Under the pieces are notes generated by a model, which saw only the letters and a list, made by a program, of their open reading frames with translations, searched no databases and was not told the origin of the DNA. A stretch of DNA of 64,000 nt from Actinacidiphila sp. DG2A-62 (GTDB lineage Bacteria > Actinomycetota > Actinomycetes > Streptomycetales > Streptomycetaceae). Shown here piece after piece: positions 50,190 through 58,610 of this stretch. Location of the stretch: NCBI RefSeq assembly GCF_035825295.1, contig NZ_JAYMGI010000002.1, positions 6,253,501 to 6,317,500 of the forward strand. Reading direction: 5' to 3'. The translations under genes and the position numbers were made by a program. How positions within the stretch are numbered: position 1 is the first letter of the stretch; every line of letters begins with the position of its first letter.

Positions 50190-51281
50190 GTGGACCTCGG
50201 ACAGATAGCCCGTCGGTTTCCCCTCGTCGCCCGCCCCCGACCGGCCTGTCCGCCGCTGCCGGACCGCGTGGCCACCATGCGCCGGCACGCCGCGGCAGCC
50301 GCGAGGGACACCGACCAGGCATCCGCCTCCGCGGTCTTCAACCTGGCCGCCCTCCTGGCATCGGACGTCGGCCTGCCGGACCTGGCCCGGCAGTGGTGCC
50401 ACCGCCAGGCCGATGTGTACCTGCGCGCCCACCCCCTGGGCGCGCAGGCCGCACGCCACGCGCTCGAACCCGTGATCAACCTTGCCCGGCTCCACATGCG
50501 AGCCGGCGACGGCGAACGCGCCCACGCCCTCATGGAGGACTTGTTCACCGCGGTCAACGACCGCGCCGACACCGTCATCGAGGGCATCGCCCTGCCCGCC
50601 GAACATCTCACCGCGCGCCTGGAGGACCAGCACGATCTCCGGGCGTGGCTGTGGTCGGCCCTGCTCGCCACCAGTGCCCGCGCTCTGGCCATCGCCGGCC
50701 GCTGGAACCAGGCGCACGACCGGCTCCAGGCGCTCCGCGGGGTCGGCCGACGCCTCTTCGACGGGCGACAGATCGCGATCCTCGCCCACGCCACCAGTGG
50801 ACGCCAGGACGCTGCCCTCGCGCTCCTGGCCGAGACCGCGCCCGGAGACCCCTGGGAGAAGGCTGTTGCGGCAGTGCTCACCATCATGTGCCGCAGTGGC
50901 GCCACCGACACCGAGGCCGACGACGCGCTCAAGCTGTGCGGTCGGGTCCCGACCGCGGAGGGGCTGGACGTCTTCCACACCCGGCTGCGCCTCGCCCTGG
51001 TCGACGCCCTCGGCGAAAGCGACCGTGCGCCCGAGGTCTGCCAGGACGTCATCACCCGCGCATGCATATCCGGCGACGGCTACGCGGCGCGCGACGTCCT
51101 GGGGCACCCGGTCTGCAGCGCAGCTCTCCAGCCTGCGCAGCAACAGACCCTCGCCGACGCGGTCGGCGCCGCCGGTCTGGGGCGGCGCTCGATCCCCGCG
51201 GACCTGCACGCCGACGTCCTGGCAGCGCTCGCCACCGCGGAGACCGTGCTTCTGCGGACTCTCGATGTGGCCAGCGCGTAG
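50190..51281 (+). CDS. Helical-repeat (TPR-like) protein at the end of the lanthipeptide operon
   Basis: A 363-residue protein from GTG 50190, four bases after the methyltransferase stop, so very probably in the operon. It is built of helix pairs (SASAVFNLAALLASDVGLPD, LARQWCHRQADVYLRAHPLG, WSALLATSARALAIAGRWNQ, GRQIAILAHATSGRQDAALA), the pattern of TPR-like regulators, without a DNA-binding domain. It may scaffold the maturation complex or regulate the cluster. No transporter or protease follows it. Confidence 0.7.
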   Translation: MDLGQIARRFPLVARPRPACPPLPDRVATMRRHAAAAARDTDQASASAVFNLAALLASDVGLPDLARQWCHRQADVYLRAHPLGAQAARHALEPVINLARLHMRAGDGERAHALMEDLFTAVNDRADTVIEGIALPAEHLTARLEDQHDLRAWLWSALLATSARALAIAGRWNQAHDRLQALRGVGRRLFDGRQIAILAHATSGRQDAALALLAETAPGDPWEKAVAAVLTIMCRSGATDTEADDALKLCGRVPTAEGLDVFHTRLRLALVDALGESDRAPEVCQDVITRACISGDGYAARDVLGHPVCSAALQPAQQQTLADAVGAAGLGRRSIPADLHADVLAALATAETVLLRTLDVASA

Positions 51282-51311
51282 CGGCTCCGAGCTTCCAGCT
51301 GTCCATGCGAC

Positions 51312-51345
51312 GTTCGGCGTGACGGCCGGGCTGTCGGTCACCGAA
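51312..51345. terminator. Candidate hairpin between convergent genes
   Basis: GTTCGGCGTGAC pairs with GTCACCGAAC with one bulged base. It lies 31 bases beyond the stop of the lanthipeptide operon and faces the converging FkbM gene. The remainder of this 281-bp gap holds no gene I can support. Confidence 0.4.
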
Positions 51346-51562
51346 CCTTGACTTCGACCAGGGGGGTGGCAGCTTGAAGTCCAGACCGGTTGGCCGCCGT
51401 TGGCGGACGCGGCGGGCTCCGAACAGGGGGCCGGGGCTAGATTAACGGCGAACCATGTGACACCGAGCGACATCAGGGCAACCCCGAGCGCTTCGGCCTG
51501 CCCCACGGGTCTTTTCCAACCCCCGTACCCGCCTTGGGACATCTGCCAATAGAGCAAGAAAG

Positions 51563-52486
51563 TCAGGGCAGCGTCTCGGCATCGACGCGCGAGAAGATCA
51601 GGTCGCTCTCGCCGGTCACCGGGCCGCGCCACCGTACGGGCACAGCGGACGCCCCGCGCAGGGCAGTCGGGTACGACGCGGCGGCGTACTCGTTGGCCAG
51701 GCGGTAGACGTGGAAGCCGGCGCCGCGCATGGTGTCGAGCAACTCCTCGACACTGTCGCCGAGTTGCTCCATGCGCTCGGGGGTGACCTCGACAGTGATC
51801 TCGGCGTCCGGGCGGAGCCGGCCGAGCATCGGGGCCATGCCCCGGACGACGCTGCCCTCGGCACCCTCGACGTCGACCTTGATGACGCGGGCCGTTGCGA
51901 TCTCGTCGGCGTCGAGAATCTCGGGCAGCGGGTACGCCTCGATGTCGAACGTCGACTCGGCCGGCCCGTCGTAGGGGACGATGCTGTTCGCGCCCATGTT
52001 CGCGGAGCTGGCCAGTATGAACGTGAGCGTCTGCTGTTTGTCGGAGACCGCGGTGTGCACAGTGCGGATGTTGCGGCAGCGGTTGAGGCGGGCGTTCTGC
52101 GCGAGCCGCGCGGTGAACGCCTCGGACGCCTCGATCGCGGCCACCCGCCCCCGCGGGCCGACGAGTTGGGACGCCAGCACGCTGAAGTAGCCGATGTTCG
52201 CGCCGACATCGATGAACGTGTCGCCGGGCGCGAGCCGGTTCCGTAGCCACTGCGTCATCCGCGGCTCCCACACCCCGAACAGGTACAGGTACCGCTGAAT
52301 GAGGTCCTGCGTATCGACGGCGAAGTGCGCGCCGACCGCGGTCTCGGTCACCCGGCGCCGCGGCTGCTCGCGCAGGTGCGGGTTCAGCCAGCGGTCGGCG
52401 AGCCGCGCCTTGCCGTACGTGCCCGGCGCACTGCGCACGTACCGCCGCCCCAGCGTGACCAGGGCTTCTGTCGTCGGGCCGCTCAT
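51563..52486 (-). CDS. FkbM-family methyltransferase
   Basis: A 307-residue enzyme from ATG 52486 behind GGAGAGG. The SAM-binding start is DTFIDVGANIGYFSVLASQL, followed by VAAIEASEAFTARLAQNARL, then IKVDVEGAEGSVVRGM, the FkbM hallmark. FkbM proteins O-methylate sugars, polyketides or other small molecules. It stands alone on the minus strand, converging on the lanthipeptide operon and diverging from a lipoprotein gene. It could tailor a secondary metabolite, but nothing links it to the lanthipeptide, whose own methyltransferase is in the operon. Confidence 0.82.
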   Translation of the reverse strand: MSGPTTEALVTLGRRYVRSAPGTYGKARLADRWLNPHLREQPRRRVTETAVGAHFAVDTQDLIQRYLYLFGVWEPRMTQWLRNRLAPGDTFIDVGANIGYFSVLASQLVGPRGRVAAIEASEAFTARLAQNARLNRCRNIRTVHTAVSDKQQTLTFILASSANMGANSIVPYDGPAESTFDIEAYPLPEILDADEIATARVIKVDVEGAEGSVVRGMAPMLGRLRPDAEITVEVTPERMEQLGDSVEELLDTMRGAGFHVYRLANEYAAASYPTALRGASAVPVRWRGPVTGESDLIFSRVDAETLP

Positions 52487-52739
52487 TCGTACGCCTCTCC
52501 GCCGGGGGCCACGGGCACCGTAACACTGCCCCACGCGCCGCCGGGCCCCTAAGATCCTCAAGACGTCCTGACGACCTCGTGCAGCAGGATTCGGACCTGA
52601 GTACACAGCTGCTGGGGCTGCGGCCACACTCGCGAGCCGCCTATCACTCGTGAGCGGGAACGCAGACTGTTCGCGCCAACTGGGCGGGGCGGGGCCGGTA
52701 GTCTCGTAGCAGTTGGTACTGCTACACCCGGGGGATTCG

Positions 52740-53441
52740 ATGTCCGTACGCGCTGGTGTTGCCGTTGCCGGCGGTATCTTGATGCTGGCCGCGTGCAGTA
52801 CCGATACGTCGCCGACGGGCTCCGGGAATCCGGCACCCGCTGATCGGACCACGGCGGTGGCGACATCCGCTGCGCCCCCGACTGCGTCGCCGACGGCCGC
52901 GGCTGCGGGCGCGCCGTCGGTCACCGCGCTGCCGGTCGGACCGGGCCCGCAGAAGCACTACACAGTGCAGGCACAGCCCCCGGTCGGGACTTGCCATTAC
53001 CGGTACGAGAAGGGCGAGCCGCTGGAGGACCCTGCCTGTACTCCCGGCGCGATCAGCCCCGCCGTGACCCAGGCCACCATCGGGACGACGATCTGCCGGA
53101 AGGGCGGGTACACCGGGGGGATCCGGCCACCCGAATCGGTGACCGCCAAGGAGAAAGCCGCTAACGCCAAGTCCTACGGCTACGCCGGCTCATTGTCCGA
53201 CGCCGAGTACGATCACCTCGTCTCGCTCCAGCTCGGCGGCGACCCCAACGATCCCCGAAACCTGTTCGTCGAGCCGCCGGACCCTGGGCACAAGCCCGGC
53301 ACCGGGGTGAACAACGCCAAAGACCCCGTCGAGACGAAGCTGCACACCGCGGTGTGCAGCGGCAAGATCACCCTGGCTCAGGCGCAGCAGGCCATCGCGA
53401 CGGACTGGACGACCGCGCTCACCGTGCTCCACCTGGGCTGA
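52740..53441 (+). CDS. Lipoprotein with HNH-like C-terminal domain
   Basis: A 233-residue protein from ATG 52740. The signal ends in a lipobox LMLAAC, so the mature protein starts with a lipidated cysteine near residue 20. A Thr/Ser/Pro linker follows, then GTTICRKGGYTGGIRPPESV and SDAEYDHLVSLQLGGDPND with PRNLF, and finally ETKLHTAVCSGKITLAQAQQ. The DHLVSLxLGG...NDPRNL pattern resembles the HNH/His-Me-finger nuclease-like domain found in several secreted actinobacterial proteins. Activity is uncertain because a full set of metal ligands is not obvious. Confidence 0.7.
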   Translation: MSVRAGVAVAGGILMLAACSTDTSPTGSGNPAPADRTTAVATSAAPPTASPTAAAAGAPSVTALPVGPGPQKHYTVQAQPPVGTCHYRYEKGEPLEDPACTPGAISPAVTQATIGTTICRKGGYTGGIRPPESVTAKEKAANAKSYGYAGSLSDAEYDHLVSLQLGGDPNDPRNLFVEPPDPGHKPGTGVNNAKDPVETKLHTAVCSGKITLAQAQQAIATDWTTALTVLHLG

Positions 53442-53615
53442 AGCACTGGCTCCTGAGCGGCGTGCGGTCGAGCGGATGTCGGGGTTGTGCGACTGGGGAT
53501 GTGGGTGCGGGGCCCGCGTCCCCATGTTCGCGGGCCCCGCGGCACGTCGGCGCCCCCGGGCGTGTCCGAGCCGGCGTGCCGGTCTGCGCAGGCCGTTCCG
53601 GTGGTCTGCGCTGAC

Positions 53616-53652
53616 GGCCAGGCCCGGCGGGGAGCCGTTTTCGGGCCTGGCC
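53616..53652. terminator. Bidirectional hairpin terminator
   Basis: GGCCAGGCCCG (53616-53626) pairs perfectly with CGGGCCTGGCC (53642-53652). It is placed between the lipoprotein gene (plus) and the hypothetical gene ending at 53703 (minus), with a second weaker GGGAGG/CCTCCC pairing just after it. Confidence 0.6.
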
Positions 53653-53702
53653 CGGGGAGGTCGGCGGACGTTCCGCCTCCCCGGTCTGGGTGGCCGGTCG
53701 CC

Positions 53703-54458
53703 TCAGCCGGTTGCCGGGTCGGAGCCGGTTTCTGGGTGCGGGCGCGCCTCGTTGTCGTAGCTGCGGGGCGGGTGGGGCTGGAACGGCCATGCGGGCCATG
53801 CCGGTGCGGGGGTGGGATGAGGTGTGGGGTGCAGGCCGTAGCGTTCGGGGTGGGCGCTGATGTCGTCCGGACCGTCGCTGTTCAGCAGGGCCATCGCGGC
53901 GGCGATATCGGCTGGCCTCGGCGCGCCGGTGAGCTGCGCCAGGCTTCGCGCGGCGGCCAGCAGCGTCTCGGGGTTGGTGACGATCCAGCGATTGTCCGCC
54001 GGGGCGTCGGTGTTTGTGCTTTTTGCGGTGCGCTGGTGGGGGACGGTGTCGCCGGTCGGCGGCAGTTGCGAGGGCGGCGGGGTGATGCGTTCCAGCACCA
54101 CGGTCAGGGTGCCGGGCTGGGAGGGCAGGGTCAGCCAGTGGGTGCCGGGGGGTGCGTCGTCGGTCGCGCCGCCGGTGGGGTTCTTGACGTCGTCGGCGGG
54201 GTGTGCGGTGCGGGTTGCGGCGAGCAGGCCGCTGCCGAAGGGGACGAGACCGAAGTCGTAGGGATGTTCCTCCAGTTCGGCGTCGTCGATGTGGGTGAGC
54301 AGGGTTCGCAGTGCGCTGTCGAGGGTCACGGGGACGGGCAGGTTCTGCTCCAGCGCGAACGTCTGGGCTGCGGCGAGCAGCGTCAGCCGGTCGGTGATGG
54401 CGTAGTCGCTGCGGGTGCGGATGGTCACGGTCAGCGGCACGATCGGCGAAGTGGCCAA
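53703..54458 (-). CDS. Hypothetical protein, 251 residues
   Basis: A 251-residue soluble protein from ATG 54458. The N-terminal part is strand-rich (VPLTVTIRTRSDYAITDRLT, PVPVTLDSALRTLLTHIDDA, YDFGLVPFGSGLLAATRT). The middle is a Thr/Pro linker and the rest repeats a similar motif (ETLLAAARSLAQLTGA, ISAHPERYGLHPTPHP). The two HPYDFGL/HPERYGL segments suggest an internal duplication. No known family. It lies 67 bases downstream of the ATPase gene on the same strand, so a functional link with that regulator is possible. Confidence 0.6.
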   Translation of the reverse strand: MATSPIVPLTVTIRTRSDYAITDRLTLLAAAQTFALEQNLPVPVTLDSALRTLLTHIDDAELEEHPYDFGLVPFGSGLLAATRTAHPADDVKNPTGGATDDAPPGTHWLTLPSQPGTLTVVLERITPPPSQLPPTGDTVPHQRTAKSTNTDAPADNRWIVTNPETLLAAARSLAQLTGAPRPADIAAAMALLNSDGPDDISAHPERYGLHPTPHPTPAPAWPAWPFQPHPPRSYDNEARPHPETGSDPATG

Positions 54459-54525
54459 GAGGAGTTCTCCTTCTGCCGCAGGGCGGTCTTCGGTCGGTGG
54501 GGGTTGGCGCCGGGTGGGGACGGTG

Positions 54526-55083
54526 TCACCCGTCTGTGAGATCCGTGGGAGCGGCCAGGAAGCGGTTGATCCAGAGGGCGGCTGTCATGCTGCGCACGCT
54601 GTCGGGCGTGCCGGGGGCGACGGGTAGGACCGCCCAGACGGTCTTGTGGCGGCGGGTTTCATCGATGCGGACGCCGTCGTGTCGGGCCAGGGCGTGTACC
54701 AGGGCCAGGCCGCGGCCGGATTCCGCACGGGGGTCTGCGTACGCGTCGGTGGCCAATCTGCCGGCCGCGGTCTCGCTGATGCCGCCGGGGTCCTGGTCCC
54801 GAACCAGGACGACTAGGTCGCCGGCGGGGCACAGAGCCAGGTCCAGATGGGTCGGGCCGTTCACGGTGTGCTGCGCCGCGTTGGTCACCAGTTCGGTGAC
54901 GACGAGTTGCGCGTCGGCGGCGGTGTCCGGGTGCAGGTTCCAGCCGCCGCGTGAGAGAACTGCGCCGACGTACCGGCGGGCTGTGGCGACCGGGCGCTGG
55001 TCGCATGCAAGGGACAGGCGGCTGATCTGCTGCGGCCCGGCCATCAGGCGGGTGACCGCTGCCGTGGTCCGGGCGCTGGTCAT
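54526..55083 (-). CDS. RsbW-like ATP-binding regulator (HATPase_c)
   Basis: A 185-residue single-domain GHKL ATPase from ATG 55083. The N-box is AQLVVTELVTNAAQHT, G1 is VVLVRDQDPGGIS, and G2 is AESGRGLALVHALARHDGV. This is the pattern of the many Streptomyces RsbW-like anti-sigma/serine kinase proteins, which bind a sigma factor or phosphorylate an antagonist. It diverges from the MmyB-like regulator at 55284 across 200 bp and is followed by a hypothetical gene in the same direction. A second protein of the family is at 41501. Confidence 0.8.
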   Translation of the reverse strand: MTSARTTAAVTRLMAGPQQISRLSLACDQRPVATARRYVGAVLSRGGWNLHPDTAADAQLVVTELVTNAAQHTVNGPTHLDLALCPAGDLVVLVRDQDPGGISETAAGRLATDAYADPRAESGRGLALVHALARHDGVRIDETRRHKTVWAVLPVAPGTPDSVRSMTAALWINRFLAAPTDLTDG

Positions 55084-55283
55084 GAAAGACTCCTCACTCC
55101 TGATGTGGTAGCAGGTGCTCCTGAATCCATATGAGCGCGGTTCAGGGCCCGTGAAAATGGTCGGGTCCCGTCCCTGGCCGGGGTCCGACCCGGGTCGACT
55201 CCGGACCCGGAGTGCCACGTCGCGGAGTGCGGTTATCCTGCCGATATGAGCCTTTCATCTTATTTTCCGAATATTGGTATGTG

Positions 55284-56163
55284 ATGTCCGACCCCGGCCC
55301 GCCGGATCTGCTGCGGCACTGGCGCCGCCGTCGGCGGCTTGAGGACATCGAGGCTGTGGCTGCTCTGCGTCTTCCGCCGGAGCGGCTGCGGTACGGGCTG
55401 AGCGTGCCGGTCATGGCCTTGCTCCTGGGCGTCACCGAACGCCACTACCGCAGGATCGAGGCCGGGACCGCACACGGGGTCAGCGCGGCGCTGATCGACC
55501 GCATCGCCGTCCTGCTGGCGCTGAGCGCCGGCGAGCGCGAGACGCTGTACGTGTGGTGTGGCCACCGGCCGCCGGACCGTGACTCCGGCCCGTCGGACCC
55601 GGACGTGCCAGGCCGACCTGTTGTCGATGCTCCACGCGATGCGGCACGGGGCGTACTGGTGCAGCAACGGGTACGACGTCCTGGCCGTCAACGCGCGCGG
55701 CGCCGCGAACTGGCCCTGGATGCGCGCCCCGGGGGCGAACGTCATGATCAGCCTGCTGACCGGCGAAGGGCGCGAGCAGTGCGTGGACTGGGAACACCGT
55801 TGGGCCCCGCTGCTGCTCGCCCAACTGCGCAGGGAGATCATCCATCAGCAGGGCTCGGGCCAGCTGGAGGTCCTGGTGCGCCGGGTGTGCCGCGACCCGC
55901 TCGCGCGCAGGATCTGGGAGGGCACCGCCGACGTTCAGCCGCGCGCCTACGGCACCACCCGGCCCATGATCATGCCACCATGGGGCGCCGAGCCGGTGGA
56001 GATCACCGTCTCGGCCGTGACCCCCGTCGTCCGCCCCGACCTGCGGATGGTGTGCGCGGTCCCGGCACCGGGCGTCACGCCGTTTCCCGCGCTGTCCCGC
56101 GACCCCCGTCCGGGCCGGGGGAGTGGGTCTGCGCCGCGTCCAGGTAGAGGGCCGTCGCGCTGA
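55284..56163 (+). pseudogene. MmyB-like helix-turn-helix regulator, apparently frameshifted
   Basis: From ATG 55284 the first frame encodes a helix-turn-helix (LRYGLSVPVMALLLGVTERH, RRIEAGTAHGVSAALIDRIA, LYVWCGHRPPDRDSG). The ligand-binding half is in the +1 frame from about 55612 (ADLLSMLHAMRHGAYWCSNG, YDVLAVNARGAANWPWM, NVMISLLTGEGRE, DVQPRAYGTTRPMIMPPWG), matching the MmyB-type receptor domain. One extra base between about 55590 and 55612 would explain the break; intact, it would have about 292 residues. As written, each half alone is incomplete. It converges on, and overlaps by 89 bp, the type III polyketide synthase gene. Confidence 0.65.
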
Positions 56164-57169
56164 AGCCCGGCCCGAACCCGATCACCAACCCGGGGCCCTT
56201 CGCGTCGCCGGCGGCCAGCGTCCGCTGCAACACGTCCAGGACCGCCGGCCCGCCCAGGTTGCCGCCGGACAGGGAAGCGAAGGAATGCCGCCCGGCCGTC
56301 TCGGGAAGGCCCAGCGCCTGCACGGTGCCGGCGATGATCCCGGGACCGCCCGGATGCACCGCGGCCCACTCCACCGGGCGCCCGTCCAGCCATGACGTCA
56401 GATGCGGCAGAACCTCCCCGGCCGCGCGGGATGCACGCGGCCCGGAATCGAAGTGCAGCCCGTCGGCGTCCACCCGCGACCAGTACCGGTCCCCCGAGTC
56501 AGGCTGGAGCCACTCCCACACCGCAGCCTCCCCGCACAGGCTACCGGCGCCCTCCGGTACGAGCGCCTCGTCACCGACCACCACCGTCGCCGCCGCGCAG
56601 TCCCCGAACAAGCCGCCGTACAGCACCGTCTGCAAGGACGCGTGCTCCGGGTGGTACAGCGTGCTCAGCGCCTCGGCCGCCACCACCAGCACTCGGCTAC
56701 CCGGACGAGCCTGAGTGATCCGGGCCGCCTGAACGAGGGCGTGCACACCGCCCGCGCACGCCAGCGTGGTCAGAGGCACCCGGGTCACATCCGGGCGGAG
56801 CCCCAGACGCCGGATCATCTCCACCTCCAGCCCTGGCACCGTCCACGACGTGGAATGCGTCGTGACCACCGCATCCACCTCCGTGCGGTCGAGCCCCGCC
56901 ACGGCCAGAGCGCTGATGGCCGCCTGCTCCGCGAGATCGGCCACCGCCGCCCAGACCGCCCGAGACCTGGGCCCCACACCTTCTAAGGCGGCCGTCTTCT
57001 CCAGCGAAGCCACCCACGGCCGGCTCACCACACCCGCGGCGCGAAGCATCCGCAGCCACACCGCGAGCCTTGGGTGCCCCGGATGTCTGGCCTCCAAATC
57101 GGCCGCGATCTCAGAGGTCAGCACCTCTACTGGCGCCCGGCACACCGTTGGGCATGTCATCGAAAACAC
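56075..57169 (-). CDS. Type III polyketide synthase (chalcone/stilbene synthase-like)
   Basis: A 364-residue thiolase-fold enzyme. GTG 57169 follows GGAGGAGGG at good spacing; ATG 57160 is the alternative. The nucleophile is C138 in TTLACAGG, the second catalytic residue is His in HPGGPGI, and the third is Asn in SGGNLGG; the cyclisation-side motif GFGPGFSAT near the end is typical of type III PKS. It would condense malonyl-CoA units on an acyl-CoA starter to give a small phenolic or pyrone. No tailoring oxidase or methyltransferase is adjacent apart from the distant FkbM gene, and an IS256 element lies just upstream, so a partner gene may have been lost. Confidence 0.82.
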   Translation of the reverse strand: MFSMTCPTVCRAPVEVLTSEIAADLEARHPGHPRLAVWLRMLRAAGVVSRPWVASLEKTAALEGVGPRSRAVWAAVADLAEQAAISALAVAGLDRTEVDAVVTTHSTSWTVPGLEVEMIRRLGLRPDVTRVPLTTLACAGGVHALVQAARITQARPGSRVLVVAAEALSTLYHPEHASLQTVLYGGLFGDCAAATVVVGDEALVPEGAGSLCGEAAVWEWLQPDSGDRYWSRVDADGLHFDSGPRASRAAGEVLPHLTSWLDGRPVEWAAVHPGGPGIIAGTVQALGLPETAGRHSFASLSGGNLGGPAVLDVLQRTLAAGDAKGPGLVIGFGPGFSATALYLDAAQTHSPGPDGGRGTARETA

Positions 57170-57280
57170 AACGAACCCTCCTCCATCTCTGCCCAGCGTC
57201 GCAGGCACCGGCTGGACGCACCGCCGAACCGTTGAATGCCCGCTGAACGGTGAACACGGGGTCACGTCCGCTGGAGTGGT

Positions 57281-58610
57281 GTATCGACGGCCACTCGGTG
57301 ATCTTGTTTTGAGGCTATGCGGTGAGTTCGGTGGTCAGGGTCGTGTTGCCGGTTTCTGACACGTTCGGGTGGCCGGTCTTGGCGAGGATGTCGCGGCTCA
57401 TGTAGCGGCGGGCTTCGGTCCATTCGTCGTTCTGCTCGGCCAGGACAGCGCCGACCAGGCGGATCAGGGCGGTGCGGTCGGGGAAGATCCCGACGACGTC
57501 GGTGCGGCGGCGGATCTCCTTGTTCAGTCGCTCCTGGGGGTTGTTGGACCAGATCTGCCGCCAGATCTCGCGGGGGAACGCGGTGAAGGCCAGCAGGTCG
57601 CCCTGGGCGGTGTCCAGGTGGGCTGCAGCCTTGGGGAACTTCGCCTCCAAGGCGTTCAGCACGTGCGTCATCTGGGCTGTCACCGCTTCGGCGTCGGGCT
57701 GCTCGAAGACCGTCCGCAGCAAGGTGGCCACCCACGGCTGGGCGGACTTCGGGACCTGGCTCAGCAGATTCCTTGCGTAGTGGGTGCGGCAGCGTTGCCA
57801 GGACGCGCCGGGCAGGACGGCCCCGATCGCGGCGACCAGGCCGGTGTGGGCGTCGGAGACGACGAGCTGGACACCGGACAGGCCGCGGGCGGTCAGCGAG
57901 CGCAGGAACGCCAGCCAGCCGGCGCCGTCCTCGGCGGTGGCGACGTCCAGGCCGAGGATCTCGCGGTGCCCGTCGGCGTTGACGCCGACAGCGACCAGCG
58001 CGTGCACGTTGACGATCCTGCCGCCCTCGCGAACCTTCTGGGTCAGGGCGTCGACCCAGACGAACGCATACGGGCCGGCGTCCAAAGGCCGGTTGCGGAA
58101 CGCTGCCACCTGCTCGTCGAGGTGCTTGGCCATCGCGCTGACCTGCGACTTCGACAACTGGGTAACGCCGAGGGACTGCGCGAGTTTCTCCACCCGCCGT
58201 GTGCTGACGCCCAGCAGGTAGGCGGTGGCGACCACGCTGATGAGGGCCTGCTCGGCCCGGCGGCGGCGCTCGAGCAGCCAGGCCGGGAAGTAGCTGCCCT
58301 GCCGCAGCTTCGGGATGGCCAGCTCGATCGTGCCGGCGCGGGTGTCCCACTCCCGCGGGCGGTAGCCGTTGCGGTGGTTGACGCGTTCGTCGCTGACCTG
58401 CCCGTACTCTGCATTGCAGAGTACGTCGGCTTCGGCGGACATGAGTGCGTCGCTGAACGTCTTGACCATCGCGCGCAGCAGATCGGGACTCGCCGAGGCC
58501 AGGTTCTCCTCGGTCAGGGCGTGCAGGGGCAGACTGTCAGGTGCGGTCATCGTGCTGATCTCCTTCGAGGCTAGACACTTCGAAGATCAGCCGGTGGCCG
58601 TCTCTCTATG
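57281..58610. mobile_element. IS256-family insertion sequence
   Basis: A single transposase gene is flanked by imperfect inverted ends: GACGGCCACTCGGTGATCTT (57286-57305) on the left resembles the reverse complement of AGATCAGCCGGTGGCCGTC (58584-58602) on the right. The outer limits are approximate, and no clear target duplication could be identified. The element sits 111 bp upstream of the polyketide synthase start, where it may have displaced that gene's original neighbour. Confidence 0.7.
57315..58550 (-). CDS. IS256-family transposase
   Basis: A 411-residue DDE transposase from ATG 58550. The catalytic residues are D167 in FVWVDALT, D233 in VVSDAHTGL and, in the C-terminal motif NNPQERLNKEIRRR, E340; CRTHYARNLL is the family's insertion-domain marker. 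The zinc/HTH start (MVKTFSDALMSAEADVLCNA, RNGYRPREWDTRAG) is intact. The frame shows no lesion, so the enzyme could be active. IS256 enzymes move by a copy-out circle intermediate. Confidence 0.9.
   Translation of the reverse strand: MTAPDSLPLHALTEENLASASPDLLRAMVKTFSDALMSAEADVLCNAEYGQVSDERVNHRNGYRPREWDTRAGTIELAIPKLRQGSYFPAWLLERRRRAEQALISVVATAYLLGVSTRRVEKLAQSLGVTQLSKSQVSAMAKHLDEQVAAFRNRPLDAGPYAFVWVDALTQKVREGGRIVNVHALVAVGVNADGHREILGLDVATAEDGAGWLAFLRSLTARGLSGVQLVVSDAHTGLVAAIGAVLPGASWQRCRTHYARNLLSQVPKSAQPWVATLLRTVFEQPDAEAVTAQMTHVLNALEAKFPKAAAHLDTAQGDLLAFTAFPREIWRQIWSNNPQERLNKEIRRRTDVVGIFPDRTALIRLVGAVLAEQNDEWTEARRYMSRDILAKTGHPNVSETGNTTLTTELTA

Noticed and set aside
47990..51067. 1025-codon minus-strand frame across the lanthipeptide operon
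   Set aside because: Low-information Ala/Gly/Val/Arg composition opposite LanC, methyltransferase and TPR genes with clear motifs.
51420..51542. Membrane-like stretch MSQGGYGGWKRPVGQAEALG on the minus strand after the FkbM gene
   Set aside because: No ribosome-binding site and no stop before it runs into the shadow of the TPR gene; at most a gene fragment.
57262..58350. 362-codon frame overlapping the IS256 transposase on the same strand
   Set aside because: Arg/Pro/Gly-rich out-of-frame reading of the transposase.
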